A model generated the notes under the pieces. The model was given only the letters and a program-made list of their open reading frames with translations, was not told the DNA's origin and ran no database searches. A DNA stretch of 64,000 bases, from NCBI GenBank assembly GCA_963662175.1, contig OY759214.1:100216115-100280114 (forward strand). The letters run 5' to 3'. Source of the stretch: Aradus depressus (Eukaryota > Arthropoda > Insecta > Hemiptera > Aradidae). Shown here piece by piece: positions 47,492 to 58,389 of the stretch (position 1 is the stretch's first letter; every line of letters begins with the position of its first letter). Position numbers and translations under genes: made by a program.

Positions 47492-48826
47492 TTGTTTGTG
47501 TACGACAAGCACTCCGGCGTACAGTATCTCGTTGATACGGGGGCAGCGGTATCAGTATGGCCGGCGAAGAAACTAGCACGTAGAAAGCCAACAGACTTCG
47601 TGCTGTACGCTGCCAATGGCACTGAAATCCGAACTTACGGCGATGCTAGCTGCCAACTTGATCTTGGTCTGCGCAGACCCCTACTTTGGCGGTTCATCCT
47701 TGCCGACATCAACCGTCCAATCATAGGTGCAGACCTGATGTTTCATTACGGTCTGATGGTGGATCTGCAGGGGCAGCAGCTAGTCGACAGGAAGACAGGG
47801 CTCACTTCTCGAGGTAAACAGGTATTCGAACCAGTCGCCACCATCTCGACCCTACCAGCCGGACACCGGTATGCTGACCTGCTAAACGAGTTCCGCAGCA
47901 TAGTGCGACCATCGGCAGTACTGAAATCACCGAAGCATGCAGTAAGGCATGTAATCGAGACTACTGGGCGTCCTGTAAATGCTAAAAAGCGTAGACTGGC
48001 ACCAGAAAAATACAACGCAACGCGCGAGGAGTTCCGAAAGATGATGGCCGAAGGCGTGTGCAGACCGTCGAAAAGTCCCTGGGCCAGCTCGTTACACGTT
48101 GTCTACAAGAAGAACGGCGGTGTTAGACCTTGTGGCGATTATAGGCAACTCAACGCCCAGACTTTGCCCGATAGATACGGAATACCCAATATTCAGGACT
48201 TCAATACCAACTTGCATGGGAAGAAAGTCTTCAGTACACTTGATCTAAACAAAGCTTATTTTCAAATTCCTATTGCAGAAGAGGACATCCCGAAGACGGC
48301 AGTCATCACACCTTTCGGACTCTTCGAGTTTACGCGAATGTCTTTTGGCTTAAGGAACGCTGCACAGACGTTCCAACGGTTTATGGACGACATCTTCCGA
48401 GACGTGACGTTTGTTTACGTCTACATCGACGACATCCTGGTCGCGTCGAAGACCGACAATGAACACCGCGCGCACCTGAAGGAGGTTTTCCGACGCCTAG
48501 ACATGCATGGTGTCACGCTCAACCCCACAAAGTGCGTATTCGACCAGACCGAGGTCGAGTTTCTTGGGTATAAAGTGTCATCCCAGGGAATATCACCTCT
48601 TCCGCAAAAGGTTCAAGTCATCGCCGACTACCCCCGGCCAAAGACCGTGAAGGAGTTGCAACGTTTCCTCGGAATGGTAAATTTCTACCGCCGCTGCATA
48701 CCTAAGGCCGCTAGTATGCAGAGGGAACTGAATAAATATATAAATAGCAGCAAACGGAATGACCGTACGCCTATCCAGTGGTCGAACAAGCGACATCAGC
48801 ATTCGAGCAATGCAAGGATGCCATGA
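47492..48826 (+). pseudogene. Gypsy pol, part 1: protease and reverse transcriptase
   Basis: The protease centre is [20 protein letters not shown] follows, with [46 protein letters not shown], active-site [11 protein letters not shown] and [16 protein letters not shown] one-base shift at about 48783 ends the frame in [14 protein letters not shown], while RNase H continues in another frame. No ATG opens the frame, in line with expression as a Gag-Pol fusion. Confidence 0.92.
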
Positions 48827-49745
48827 AACAGTCCGTGCTTCTCGGTCATCCCAAATTTGATGCTGACCTCTCCATCGCTTGCGACGCGTCTGGAACAAGC
48901 ATAGGAGCTGCTCTGCAGCAGAAGGAGGAAAACAATTGGAGGCCACTTGGTTTCTTATCCAAGGTCTTAACGGAGGCGGAGCGCAATTACTCGACATACG
49001 ACAGGGAATTGCTGGCTATTTACCGCGCCGTTCGTCACTTTCGGCCTATTCTCGAAGGCCGGCAGTTCGCAATACTGACGGATCACAAGCCGCTAGTTCA
49101 CGCTTTTCACCAGAAACCGGACACAGCTTCACCCATGCGAATCAGGCAGCTGAACTTCATCAGCCAATTTACGACAGACATAAGACACGTCACTGGCGCT
49201 GAGAACACCGTGGCTGACGCACTGTCGAGGATGGAGGAAATCAACTGTTCTGATGACTTGACGCAACTCGCAGAAGCCCAGTCTAAAGACCAAGACGTTC
49301 CTGAACTCCTGAAGAATTCCAGCTTGCAGCTGAAGATGATCGAGGTTCCAACGTTGGGCAGGCCTTTGCTTTGTGAAACGTCTACAGCAAAAGCGCGGCC
49401 CTACCTTCCAAAAGATTTCAGGGAAGCAACCTTCAACCGACTCCATGGGCTCAGTCATCCAGGAATCCGGGCTACTCGCCGACTTATTTCGAACCGGTTC
49501 TTCTGGCCGAGTATGAATGTCGACATTGCGAAGATGTCCAGATGCTGCATCGCCCGCCAACGAGCGAAAATTCAACGCCATACGACAACACCGGTAGGCA
49601 CTTTCGCTCCAGCAGGGCGCTTTGAACATGTCCATGTGGACATAATCGGCCCACTTCCGTCTTCTGGTGGCAAACGATACTGCTTGACCCTCGTTGACCG
49701 TTTCACCAGATGGCCCGAGGCCATCCCAATCGAAGACTATAGCCA
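48784..49745 (+). pseudogene. Gypsy pol, part 2: RNase H and integrase N-terminus
   Basis: RNase H: LSIACDASGTSIGAALQQ, YSTYDRELLAIYRAVRHF, ILTDHKPLVHAF, VADALSRM. Integrase zinc domain: LHGLSHPGIRATRR, then SRCCIARQRAK, where the second Cys of CxxC is Arg. The first catalytic Asp lies in VHVDIIGPLPSSGG. The frame shifts again near 49740 and ends at 49821. Confidence 0.9.
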
Positions 49746-50527
49746 CCGCATTCTACAAGGGATGGATTTCTCGTTTCGGAGTGCCTCTGAGGATTACAAC
49801 CGACCAAGGGCGACAATTTGAGTCCAACATCTTCAATGAACTAACCAAGATCCTGGGCATACAACGCTGCCGTAATACCGCATACCACCCGCAGGCAAAT
49901 GGCTTAGTGGAACGTTGGCATCGCTGTTTGAAAGCAGCCTTGATGGCCCATACGAACTCTGATAGCTGGTCGACGGTACTCCCAACAGTTCTTCTGGGTC
50001 TACGCTCTGCGCTGCGCGAAGACGGCGAGGCGAGCGCGGCGGAGATGGTGTACGGCCAGTCTGTGTGTCTTTCTGGAGAATTTCTCGAACCATCGAAGCG
50101 ACCGGAGGACAGCCATGAAGTCCTACGGCGACTGCGCGAAACCATGGCTACGCTGCGACCTACGATTCCCCGAGCCAGCCAACGCTCTTTTTACCGTCCC
50201 AAGGACCTGGATTCATGTTCCCATGTCTTCCTGAGGGAGGACCAAGTGCAAAGACCGCTTACGCCGCCTTACTCTGGGCCATACAAGGTACTGCAGCGGA
50301 GTGAAAAGACCTTCCGCATTCGACTGCCGACGCGGGAGGTGACGGTGACAGCGGATCGGCTCAAGCCTGCTTTTCTACTGGGATCTCCAGAACAAGACGA
50401 CCTCGCAAAGACTGCCGAACGTGAGAGAGCGACAGAAGGACCTACACCATCCACATATCGCACACGAGCTGGCAGGCTGGTAAGTCCGACAGTCCGTTTC
50501 TGCGACTCCGTCGTTGGGGGGGAGTGA
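49746..50527 (+). pseudogene. Gypsy pol, part 3: integrase core and C-terminus
   Basis: Continues with FYKGWISRFGVPLRITTDQG (second catalytic Asp) and AYHPQANGLVERWHR (catalytic Glu), then a basic C-terminal region with PYSGPYKVLQRSEKTFRIRL. The stop is at 50525-50527, just before the 3' LTR. Confidence 0.9.
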
Positions 50528-50702
50528 TGTAGCGAATGTACCCGAACAACGACGGTGTCGCTAAGCGGACAAATACACAAACAACATTTCCAGCCTGCCA
50601 CCTGATAAGTGCAGACCATATGTATATATATTATAAATCATTCTGAAAATAAATACGATTTGTTTGAACACGTTTTTTTTATACTTATGGTATAAATGCT
50701 AA
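50528..50702 (+). repeat. 3' LTR of the young Gypsy element
   Basis: Differs from the 5' LTR at one visible base. Preceded by the polypurine tract TTGGGGGGGAGTGA. Confidence 0.9.
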
Positions 50703-51350
50703 ATTTGCAACGTTGGCCAACCTTGTGAGTTCATGTCAACAACAGTGGACGCCTCGTTAGTACGTGTCGCAAAGTACCCAAACTAGTATGATCCAAAAAA
50801 CGGCAGACCCCCCCCCCAAGCAATGGTTGTCCTCCTAGCTGTATTTGCCGAGCAACTGTGAACGGCCCAGCAAGTACTAGCCGAACGACTCTTTGCACCT
50901 TAGCTAGCTAGTATGAGCTCAGCTAATTTTCAATGAGGCTTAAAAGGATGCCACTAACGAAATTTCATGAAAATCTGATCAGCCGTTAAGGCTTGATGCT
51001 GGAACATACAACTGCACAAACAAACAAACTTCATTTGAACTTTATTAATATAGATAATGCAACAAAATTCATAACTTAATCAACTTTCACAATGGTCTAA
51101 CAATTAAAAATAACATTAAGTAACAACTATTATGACTGTAGTCGACTTTAGAGGTAGGAATGCTGCCTTTCCAATGAGAGCTCGGCATTTCAGCCCTGGT
51201 TGGTAGAACTCAAAGCTAACTGAAACAGATCAACTTCTCAGCTCAGTTTTCAGCAGTTATCCATGAACGAAACTGGAAAAGCAGAAATTCAACATCTGAT
51301 ACGTTGTCTTCCAAACTCTCGATAAATTTAATTAAACTTCCGATTTTAGA
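50703..51350. other. Right flank of the Gypsy insertion: degenerate tandem repeats and a repeat end
   Basis: The GGCAACGG-type degenerate repeats continue to about 50930. Then AAAATCTGATCAGCCGTTAAGG and CTTTATTAATATAGAT-like sequence marks the end of a dispersed repeat near 51055. Nothing recognised from 51060 to 51350. Confidence 0.5.
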
Positions 51351-51359
51351 GGTCGATAG

Positions 51360-52390
51360 CTAGAGTTTCTGCTCAGTGTGATATAACATATGTTTCTTCA
51401 AAAGGCCAAACTGCCGACAACTATAACTGCACACAGTACACTGGAACGGCTTATCATCAGTGTGAATCAGCATATGTCTCTTCAATTTGCCAGTTTCTCG
51501 ACAACTATAAAGGCACAATGTACATTGGAACGGTTTCTCATCAGTGTGAGTAAATATGTGCCTCTTCATATTGCTAGGATCTCGACAACTATAGCTACAC
51601 ACTGAACATTGTAAGGGTTTCTCATCAGTGTGAGTCATCATATGTCTCTTCAAGTTGCCAGAGTCTCGACAACTATAACTGCACAAAGTACACTGGAACG
51701 GTTTCTCGTCAGTGTGAGTATATATGTGCCTCTTCATACTGCTAGATTTTACACAACTATAACTGCACATAGAACATTGAAACGGTTTCTTGTCAGAGTG
51801 AGTCAACATATGCCTCTTCAGATCGCCAGATTGTCGATATGTATAACTGCATATTGCGCACTGAAACGGTTTCTCCTCAGTATGAGTCAATGAATGCCTT
51901 TTCAATACACCTGACTGCCGACATCTAAAACTACACACTTTACATTGGAACGGTTTCTCATCAGTGTGAGTCAATATATGCCTCTTCAGTTCGCCAGACT
52001 GTCGACATCTATAACTACATTCTGTACATTGGAACGGTTTCAGCTGGGTGTGTGTCATGATATGCCTCTTAATATCGCCAGACTGCCTACATCTAAAACT
52101 GCACTCTGTACACTCGAATGGTTTCTCCTTCGAATGTATCAACATGTGTCTCTTCAGCTTGCTAAGATAGAAACAGTTATAGCTACAATTTGTACACTTG
52201 AACGGTTTCTCATCTGTATCACTCGATTCATGACTCTTCCAGGAGGCTGAATCATACCTCAGACGTCCAGAAAGTAGTGGATGAAAGACATTAACGTGAC
52301 AACATACAATATGTCTCCGAAATCTGCCCAAGCTGTCAGAGGTGTGGCCACAATAGTAACATGCCATCTTCACCGGGTCAATTATATCAC
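51360..52390 (-). CDS. Zinc-finger array exon of gene D (11 fingers, all intact)
   Basis: After TGTTTCAG: GDIIDPVKMACYYCGHTSD, finger 1 (HIVCCH), a linker and ten fingers, each with full C2H2 ligands, ending TEQKL. The linkers vary (TDEKPFQC, SKEKPFEC, TQLKPFQC). With no damaged finger, this is the best preserved array of the four. Confidence 0.95.
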
Positions 52391-55300
52391 CTGAAACATG
52401 AAACAAATCAAGCACAACTACAAGCACAGCTAGAAATAATTTTCCCCTAAAGTGATAATTTACGCTAAAATTCATCAACACTTAATGAATGAGAAAGTAG
52501 TGTGGCAATTATAAAGCAGAAACAGAAATCTGGAAACTATTAACACGAAATGGAAAACTATAACACACCGGTTACAGAGAGAGACTTTCATAGAACATTT
52601 TCACCCCCTTCTCTACTGCCGATTTGGCTGCAAATTGATAGGTGTTACCGGCAGTTCACATAAACAAACACACACACTTTTTTTCATGTTTCGAATCTGG
52701 AGGCCGGAAAACATGAAATTCCGTTAAAAACTTCGCAACAAATTGTTGCACAATTACATATCTTTCCCAATACTTCTTAATGTTGGGAAAGTTAACAAGT
52801 TTGTTTTATTTATTTAAATATGAGAGTACTTACAGGAACTAGTCGAGGGCATGTCTTCCAGGTGGACCCCCGGCTCCTTCACTTCTACGTGGTCTGGAAA
52901 TATAAACAAGACATGTGGCAGCTATTAGCCTAGTCGTCCACTGGGACCGGAAAGTTGCGAACTGCGAAGCAACGAAATCGGGCGAAGCCGTTCGTGCGAA
53001 TGCCGATCGTCCATTGATCCACTCAGTACGACCGAATGCGTAGACGGGATGGCTCTTCGGAACGGTTTTTCCGATGATTCTGACGACGAATTTTTAGCGT
53101 TAGAATTATCACCTTTGATTTATCGACGAAGGCGATATAGACGTAGACGGGAAATGTGGGTGAATCCCATTTTCGAAAAAAGAGAAGAGTTTGGCGAATT
53201 TTCTCATTTGTGGCGTGACCTTCTAATCGATGATAATCACCACTTCTCCTATTTTCGAATGGAAAAGGACACTTTTCAATACATTCTTGACAACATCTAC
53301 TCAAGACTCGAAAAATTCAGTAAGAAAGCAAAAATCACTGTACTTTTATTTTACACAAACTGTATTTTTTTTATAAAATAATATTATTTTTCATAAAATA
53401 ATAGATGAAAATGAATGAGGAACGAATTCATAAAAAACAATAAAAATGAGAAACGAAAATAATGATATAAAATAATAAAAATTGTAATGTTGTGAAATAA
53501 ATAATAACGTTCCTACCTGGTAATTTCATTTCAGTTGAAACTTCCCTCCACAATTTTTTTGTACATTCGGCATGTGATAATTGCTTTCCCTTTGGTCCCA
53601 CAGGTATTTTCTTTCTTGCACAAGCAAAATTAACTTTTCACAGTCCATGTTTTTTTAGCTCGTTCGCACCTGTTCGTCCGTAAAATCCCAGCAGAATGTG
53701 ATCACTTCGCACATCGCACCTGTTCGGCCGAAAACTGACGAACGTTACGGGTCTAGTGGACGCGGTCCCCCATCTTGTCACATGTTTGGATCGCTCGTGC
53801 ATTTTCGGCCGAATTCTGACGAACTGATTTCGTTACTTTTCGCAACTTTCCGGTCCCAGTGGACGACTGGCCTTAGAACATAACAATACCATGGATACAT
53901 ACATCTAATGTGACGGAATCAATGTACTAAACGCTATTGGAATGTAGGGGGCGCCGGTAGCTCAGTGGTATGCGTGCTTGCCTTCTGAGCTCAAGATCGT
54001 GGGTTCGAAACCCGACCGAGGTCCTATGTAGGGTAGACAAAATTTAGCTCTACCACAGTAGAGCTGGGCTCATGTCCACCAGAGTGACAAAAGAACGATC
54101 TGGTAGTAGGCGATATGACCTCGTAGTTGAAGCTCAAGCATGAGTCATAATAACTAACTATTAGAATGTGATTCAATTATTGAACCAACAAATAATTAAC
54201 AGACTACATACCTGTAGGATGATCCAGGTAGAAGACATCTGTTGGTTCTGTCTTGATAACAGCTGTAGAGGTCACACCTGAAATATAGACAGAGAACACT
54301 TTAGTTATTTAGACTATCTTGGCCATGAGGCTGAAGAGCAAGCTATTATCAAACTGTACGATATGCCAGGGAAATTTATTTTATTCGTGCTACCATATAG
54401 CAGTACCACAATTGATTAAATGAATTCGAAATATTTCAGAGAAGAAAACACATTCTTCTCCTGTGGTTTGCCTTTGGTCAACAGAAAAACAACAAAATGC
54501 CAACTTATTTTAATCAACTATTTAATTTTTTTATTTTTGGCCACAATGGATATTAGCCATAACTCCTATAATGGTTTTAACTAGTTATTTACGACATCCA
54601 TGGCCCCTGGAGGGAGTTCTATCTACGAAATAAAACCTACGAACCTGCAAACCATGGTGAGACCGTGCGCCAAAGCCCTACGATCTAGCCCGCACGGCTC
54701 CCTCAACTATTTAAACATTCTACAACTTTCAGCGACGACTAATAAGTAAATTATTAACAAGAATATAAGAAATATTATTGTCTAGTATCAGTAGAGCACT
54801 AGAAAAGATAGGTATTCTCGTCCGCCATTTTGGATCCTTCTGTCCTAACCTGTTAATGTAAATAGTATAGTGTTCATATAGCGTTGACGGAAAATCTACT
54901 TCAATTGTTGTTAAATTTCCTGTTTGTAAAAAGTTGAACAACAGGAAAACAAATTTCAATCGATGTAGAGCATCTGGAGTTCCAAAAAGAAGTGTTTTAT
55001 TTAAAGCAGTCCATGAAGTAGATTCATTTTCAATTGCAATTGTCAAAGTATAAGGGTTTTTCTTGATGTATGCCTAAATTATATGGGATAAATATAATTC
55101 ATTAATAATTATATATTAGTAATAATTTAATTATTCTTCATTAATAAGTAATATTTTTTTTATTTTCCATTCAATATTCTCTGATCTAGCAGTTAGTATT
55201 AAGTATACTTGTTAAAATTCTTTCATTATAGTATTTTTTCGTTGTTACTATGGTATTTTTTTATTATACTTTATTGTTATATTTATCAATTATTTTACTT

Positions 55301-57628
55301 ATTATTTTCAAAATGAATAAATTTCTTTTATTTCATTAGGTGACAAATCATGCATACATTTCTATTAATATTTACATGTTTTACAAATTTTTGTACATAC
55401 GAATACAGCTTACTTCTATTATTTACAAACAATTAAATATAAAAAAAGGACAATTACTTATAGTAAGTTATCAATGAATAAAATAAGTGTGCATTCAATT
55501 CTTGGCAGTACATGCTATTTTCACCTTCGCAGAACCGTAGACAATTTTTTCCTACTGAAGTTCTCGGAGTCATTTTTAACGCTAAATGACCGCACTGTGA
55601 AGTAATGTTTTACAATTTTATGAATCAGTTCGCAGTAGCAAGCAGTGAAAACAATGTTTGCCTTTTTATGACCAATTCTATTAAAGGTAGCATTCCATTC
55701 CTCAACATAAAGTCTTTGTAGATTTTGTAATATGTTCGCAAAACAAACTCAAACGTTATAGTGAAGCACTTCAAACTGTTTACAACGTGAAAACGAATCA
55801 CTTTTGTAGATTCCTTAATTTTTTCATTGAATTTTCAATGAAGTTCACAAAGAAGTACCGGGATTGCATACGTATGCCATTGTTGACAATCCACGGCTGG
55901 GTCCAAAATGGCGGACGAGAATACTCCTACATATATTCTAGTTCCTTAGTATCAGCAAATTTATGAGTACTTACAGGAACTAGTCGAGGGCATGTCTTCC
56001 AGGTGGACCCCCGGCTCCTTCACTTCTACGTGGTCTGGAAATATAAACAAGACATGTGGCAGCTATTAGAACATAACAATACCATGGATACATACATCTA
56101 ATGTGACGGAATCAGTGTACTAAACGCTATTAGAATGTAGGGGGCGCCGGTAGCTCAGTGGTATGCGAGCTTGCCTTCTGAGCTCAAGATCGTGGGTTCG
56201 AAACCCGACCGAGGTCCTATGTAGGGTAGACAAAATTTAGCACTACCACAGTAGAGCTGGGCTCATGTCCACCAGAGTGACAAAAGAACGATCTGGTAGT
56301 AGGCGATATGACCTCGTAGTTGAAGCTCAAGCATGAGTCATAATAACTAACTATTAGAATGTGATTCAATTATTGAACCAACAAATAATTAACAGACTAC
56401 ATACCTGTAGGATGATCCAGGTAGAAGACATCTGTTGGTTCTGTCTTGATAACAGCTGTAGAGGTCACACCTGAAATATAGACAGAGATAACACTTTAGT
56501 TATTTAGACTATCTTGGCCATGAGGCTGAAGAGCAAGCTATTATCAAACTGTACGATATGCCAGGGAAATTTATTTTATTCGTGCTACCATATAGCAGTA
56601 CCACAATTGATTAAATGAATTCGAAATATTTCAGAGAAGAAAACACATTCTTCTCCTGTGGTTTGCCTTTGGTCAACAGAAAAACAACAAAATGCCAACT
56701 TATTTCAATCAACTATTTAATTTTTGGCCACAATGGATATTAGCCATAACTCCTATAATGGTATTACCTAGTTATTTACGACATCCATGGCCCCTGGAGG
56801 GAGTTCTATCTACGAAATAAAACTCAATCCCGGACGGGATTCGAACCTGCAAACCATGGTGAGACCGTGCGACCAAAGCCCTACGATCTAGCCCGCACGG
56901 CTCCCTCAACTATTTAAACATTCTACAACTTTCAGCGACGACTAATATGTAAATTATTAACAAGAATATAAGAAATATTATTGTCTAGTATCAGTAGAGC
57001 ACTAGAAAAGATAGGTATTCTCGTCCGCCATTTTGGACCCTTCTGTCCTAACCTGTTAATGTAAATAGTATACCGACTCCTCTTTAACGTTAACGATCCC
57101 TTCTTCGTGGTCTGTAAAGATAAACAAGACATGTATTGGATATTAGAACGTTACATGAATATATCTATAATATCTTTGATATTGAAGGAAACAGGAGCTA
57201 ATGATCACGTCAAGCGTGTCAAGAAGAAGCACTGCTAGCCCTCTACATTAAAATGAATGTCAGAGCACTCGAATCCTTCAGCACTGAACACAAATTAAAT
57301 TTTAATAATTCTTGAAACGTAGAAACCAGTAAAAGTGTATGGAAAATTTAGGTTATGGCTCATTATATAATAAGAAATCTACAACGAAGTTCCATGTCAT
57401 GCCATAAACTGAAATATGAAAATAGGTCAACATTTACTACCAAGTTTCAAAAATGTATTCTTCTAACATTCACAAATACACTACTCTGAGGAGCCAATGT
57501 GGCTTATCTTTCCTATACCGTTCGTTTGTTTTTTTCACAGCCCAATACGGAATATCTCTGAAATATTTGTAAAATGAAAAACTTTCTCAATACATCAAAA
57601 ACTCACCTGTGTGATGTTTCGTCTCCAT
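51360..57628 (-). CDS. Zinc-finger gene D: doubled exon 2-exon 3 cassette, 434 residues
   Basis: Exons in transcript order: 57628-57607 (22 nt, METKHHT), 56470-56405 (66), 56034-55975 (60), 54277-54212 (66), 52893-52834 (60), 52390-51360 (1031). All phase 1; 1305 nt in total. The cassette 'VIKTEPTDVFYLDHPT + HVEVKEPGVHLEDMPSTS' occurs twice and can be read through twice in frame. The 60-nt exon has lost 15 nt compared with A-C, which removes the KxE core (VKEP). A third, truncated copy of that exon (57111) has no donor and is probably skipped. No exon-4 module is present. Both a four-module protein and a two-module splice form would be in frame. Confidence 0.72.
52400..52830 (-). other. Last intron of gene D, no other feature
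   Basis: Plain AT-rich intron with a short AC run near 52668-52676. No exon-4-type module was found here, although A, B and C have one in the same intron position. Confidence 0.6.
52928..53872. mobile_element. Harbinger-like DNA transposon, 945 bp, TTA target duplication
   Basis: Ends GCCTAGTCGTCCACTGGGAC and GTCCCAGTGGACGACTGGCC form inverted repeats of about 34 bp (through GGAAAGTTGCGAA). TTA flanks it at 52925-52927 and 53873-53875. The empty site (CAGCTATTAGAACATAAC) is at about 56061-56078 in the second cassette of gene D. Its terminal repeats differ from those of the element at 20499, so it is another family. It contains a transposase N-terminus only. Confidence 0.93.
53049..53381 (+). 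pseudogene. Harbinger transposase N-terminal fragment
   Basis: ATG 53049. Residues RRRRYRRRREMWVNPIFEKR, EFGEFSHLWRDLL and FRMEKDTFQYILDNI are the N-terminal and helix-turn-helix part of HARBI1-type transposases. The catalytic DDE core is absent. The frame may be cut at a splice site or by the internal deletion. Confidence 0.85.
53949..54155 (+). repeat. SINE-A with complete tRNA head, internally deleted body (cassette 1 of gene D)
   Basis: GGGCGCCGGTAGCTCAGTGG (box A) and GGGTTCGAAACCCGACC (box B), then the AGGTCC joint, a shortened body, and the ACTCATGC tail reversed at the end. It is duplicated at 56141-56347, so it was present before the cassette doubled. Confidence 0.88.
54594..54706 (-). 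repeat. SINE-B fragment (cassette 1 of gene D)
   Basis: Reversed SINE-B: CCATGGCCCCTGGAGGGAGT to TAGCCCGCACGG. It lacks the roughly 20 bases around box B that the copy at 56779 has. Confidence 0.8.
54809..55937. mobile_element. DNA transposon-like element with CCGCCATTTTGG inverted repeats
   Basis: The left end GTATTCTCGTCCGCCATTTT at 54812 is matched in reverse at 55905-55928. About 1.1 kb of AT-rich DNA lies between. A minus frame (55046-54888: TALNKTLLFGTPDALHRLKF) looks protein-like but I do not recognise it. The corresponding element in cassette 2 keeps only its first 60 or so bases (57004-57070). The superfamily is unknown. Confidence 0.65.
56141..56347 (+). repeat. SINE-A (cassette 2 of gene D)
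   Basis: Almost identical to 53949-54155 (for example GCGAGCTTGCC against GCGTGCTTGCC). Confidence 0.88.
56779..56910 (-). repeat. SINE-B fragment (cassette 2 of gene D)
   Basis: Reversed SINE-B including box B (GGGATTCGAACCTGC). It keeps the bases missing from the cassette 1 copy. Confidence 0.85.
57056..57111 (-). pseudogene. Truncated third copy of module exon 3 in gene D
   Basis: After a TTTACAG acceptor the frame reads DHEEGIVNVKEES and then runs into the TIR-element sequence, where it stops at 57058-57056. No donor follows the homologous part. It keeps the full-length KEE core that the two 60-nt exons lost, so it represents the older form of the exon. Confidence 0.8.
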
Positions 57629-58047
57629 TATATAATGAAATGTGAATAAATGACTTCTTAACAACTTTGAACAACAATAAGTCGTAACAGCAAAACTGAA
57701 TAGATCGATTTTACATATCGATCAAACTTAAATTAATTTATAACTGAATCATCTGTAAAAAAACATTTAAAAAGTGTATTTATAGCTCAGGTTGTGTAAA
57801 TAGAACCTAGTTGTTCTTACGTAAAACAGTTTCTGGCATTAAATTTTTTCCAACGAGAATATCAATTATGGAATATTCGTAAAACATAATCAATAATTGT
57901 GGTCCAGGGGAGGGGGGAGCGGTTGTTAGCATTAGAGTGCCTGGATATGCGCAATATAATACAATTATAAAACTATAATTTAGAATAAAGTATAATTATT
58001 AATTGAAGTGGACGCCGGTGAAACATTGCAAGAACGTTTGCAGATGC
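57629..58047. other. Upstream of gene D, presumed promoter side; nothing specific seen
   Basis: AT-rich with a G-rich patch (GGGGAGGGGGGAGCGG at 57907-57922). The 5' end of the transcript was not placed. Confidence 0.4.
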
Positions 58048-58158
58048 GAGATTTGTCGTGGTTTTAAATTGTCAACAAACTCATTCCCCTCTGTACAAGA
58101 TAATATCTTGTACAGAGGGGAATGAGTTTGTTGACAATTTAAAACCACGACAAATCTC
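58048..58158. repeat. Perfect 111-bp palindrome
   Basis: Arms 58048-58102 and 58104-58158 are exact reverse complements over 55 bp around a single A. The arm reads GAGATTTGTCGTGGTTTTAA to GTACAAGATA. Not low-complexity. No transposon-like TSD or coding content. Confidence 0.97.
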
Positions 58159-58389
58159 AAAAAATATTATTTTCGAACACAAAAATATTATTTTCTAATT
58201 AGTTTCTCTTCGAATGTTGCATGAAAAGGACTCCACCCGTCTAGTTAATCATAATAGTAGCCTGAAAGCGCAAAAGTCATTCATTCATGTAAAAAATTGA
58301 GAAAACACCAAAAATACAAAATTTTACCATAGGACAAACACTGGCGCGAGAGATGACAAAAAACATCGATGGTCACCCGTGAAGTTCGA

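Larger units (their letters stand above)
46339..50702 (+). mobile_element. Young Gypsy LTR retrotransposon with frameshifted pol
   Basis: Two LTRs of about 175 bp (46339-46513 and 50528-50702) begin TGTAGCGAATGTACCCGAAC and differ at one base that I could see (AGTATAAATG against GGTATAAATG). Between them lie a primer site, gag, pol with protease, RT, RNase H and integrase, and a G-rich polypurine tract at about 50510-50523. pol is broken by two single-base shifts. Near-identical LTRs mean a very recent insertion. A clear TSD was not found. Confidence 0.95.
55940..57075. repeat. Second copy of the exon 2-exon 3 cassette of gene D
   Basis: Matches 52820-54870, except that the Harbinger element is absent and a few indels differ: exon 3, SINE-A, exon 2, SINE-B and the left end of the TIR element occur in the same order with very high identity. 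Confidence 0.92.

Noticed and set aside
47746..50145. Minus-strand open frames inside the young Gypsy element
   Set aside because: They overlap the pol domains in antisense and carry no motifs.
53949..54025. tRNA-like sequence with box A and box B
   Set aside because: It is the head of SINE-A: it is followed by the SINE body, repeated many times, and the anticodon arm does not fold into a clear tRNA.
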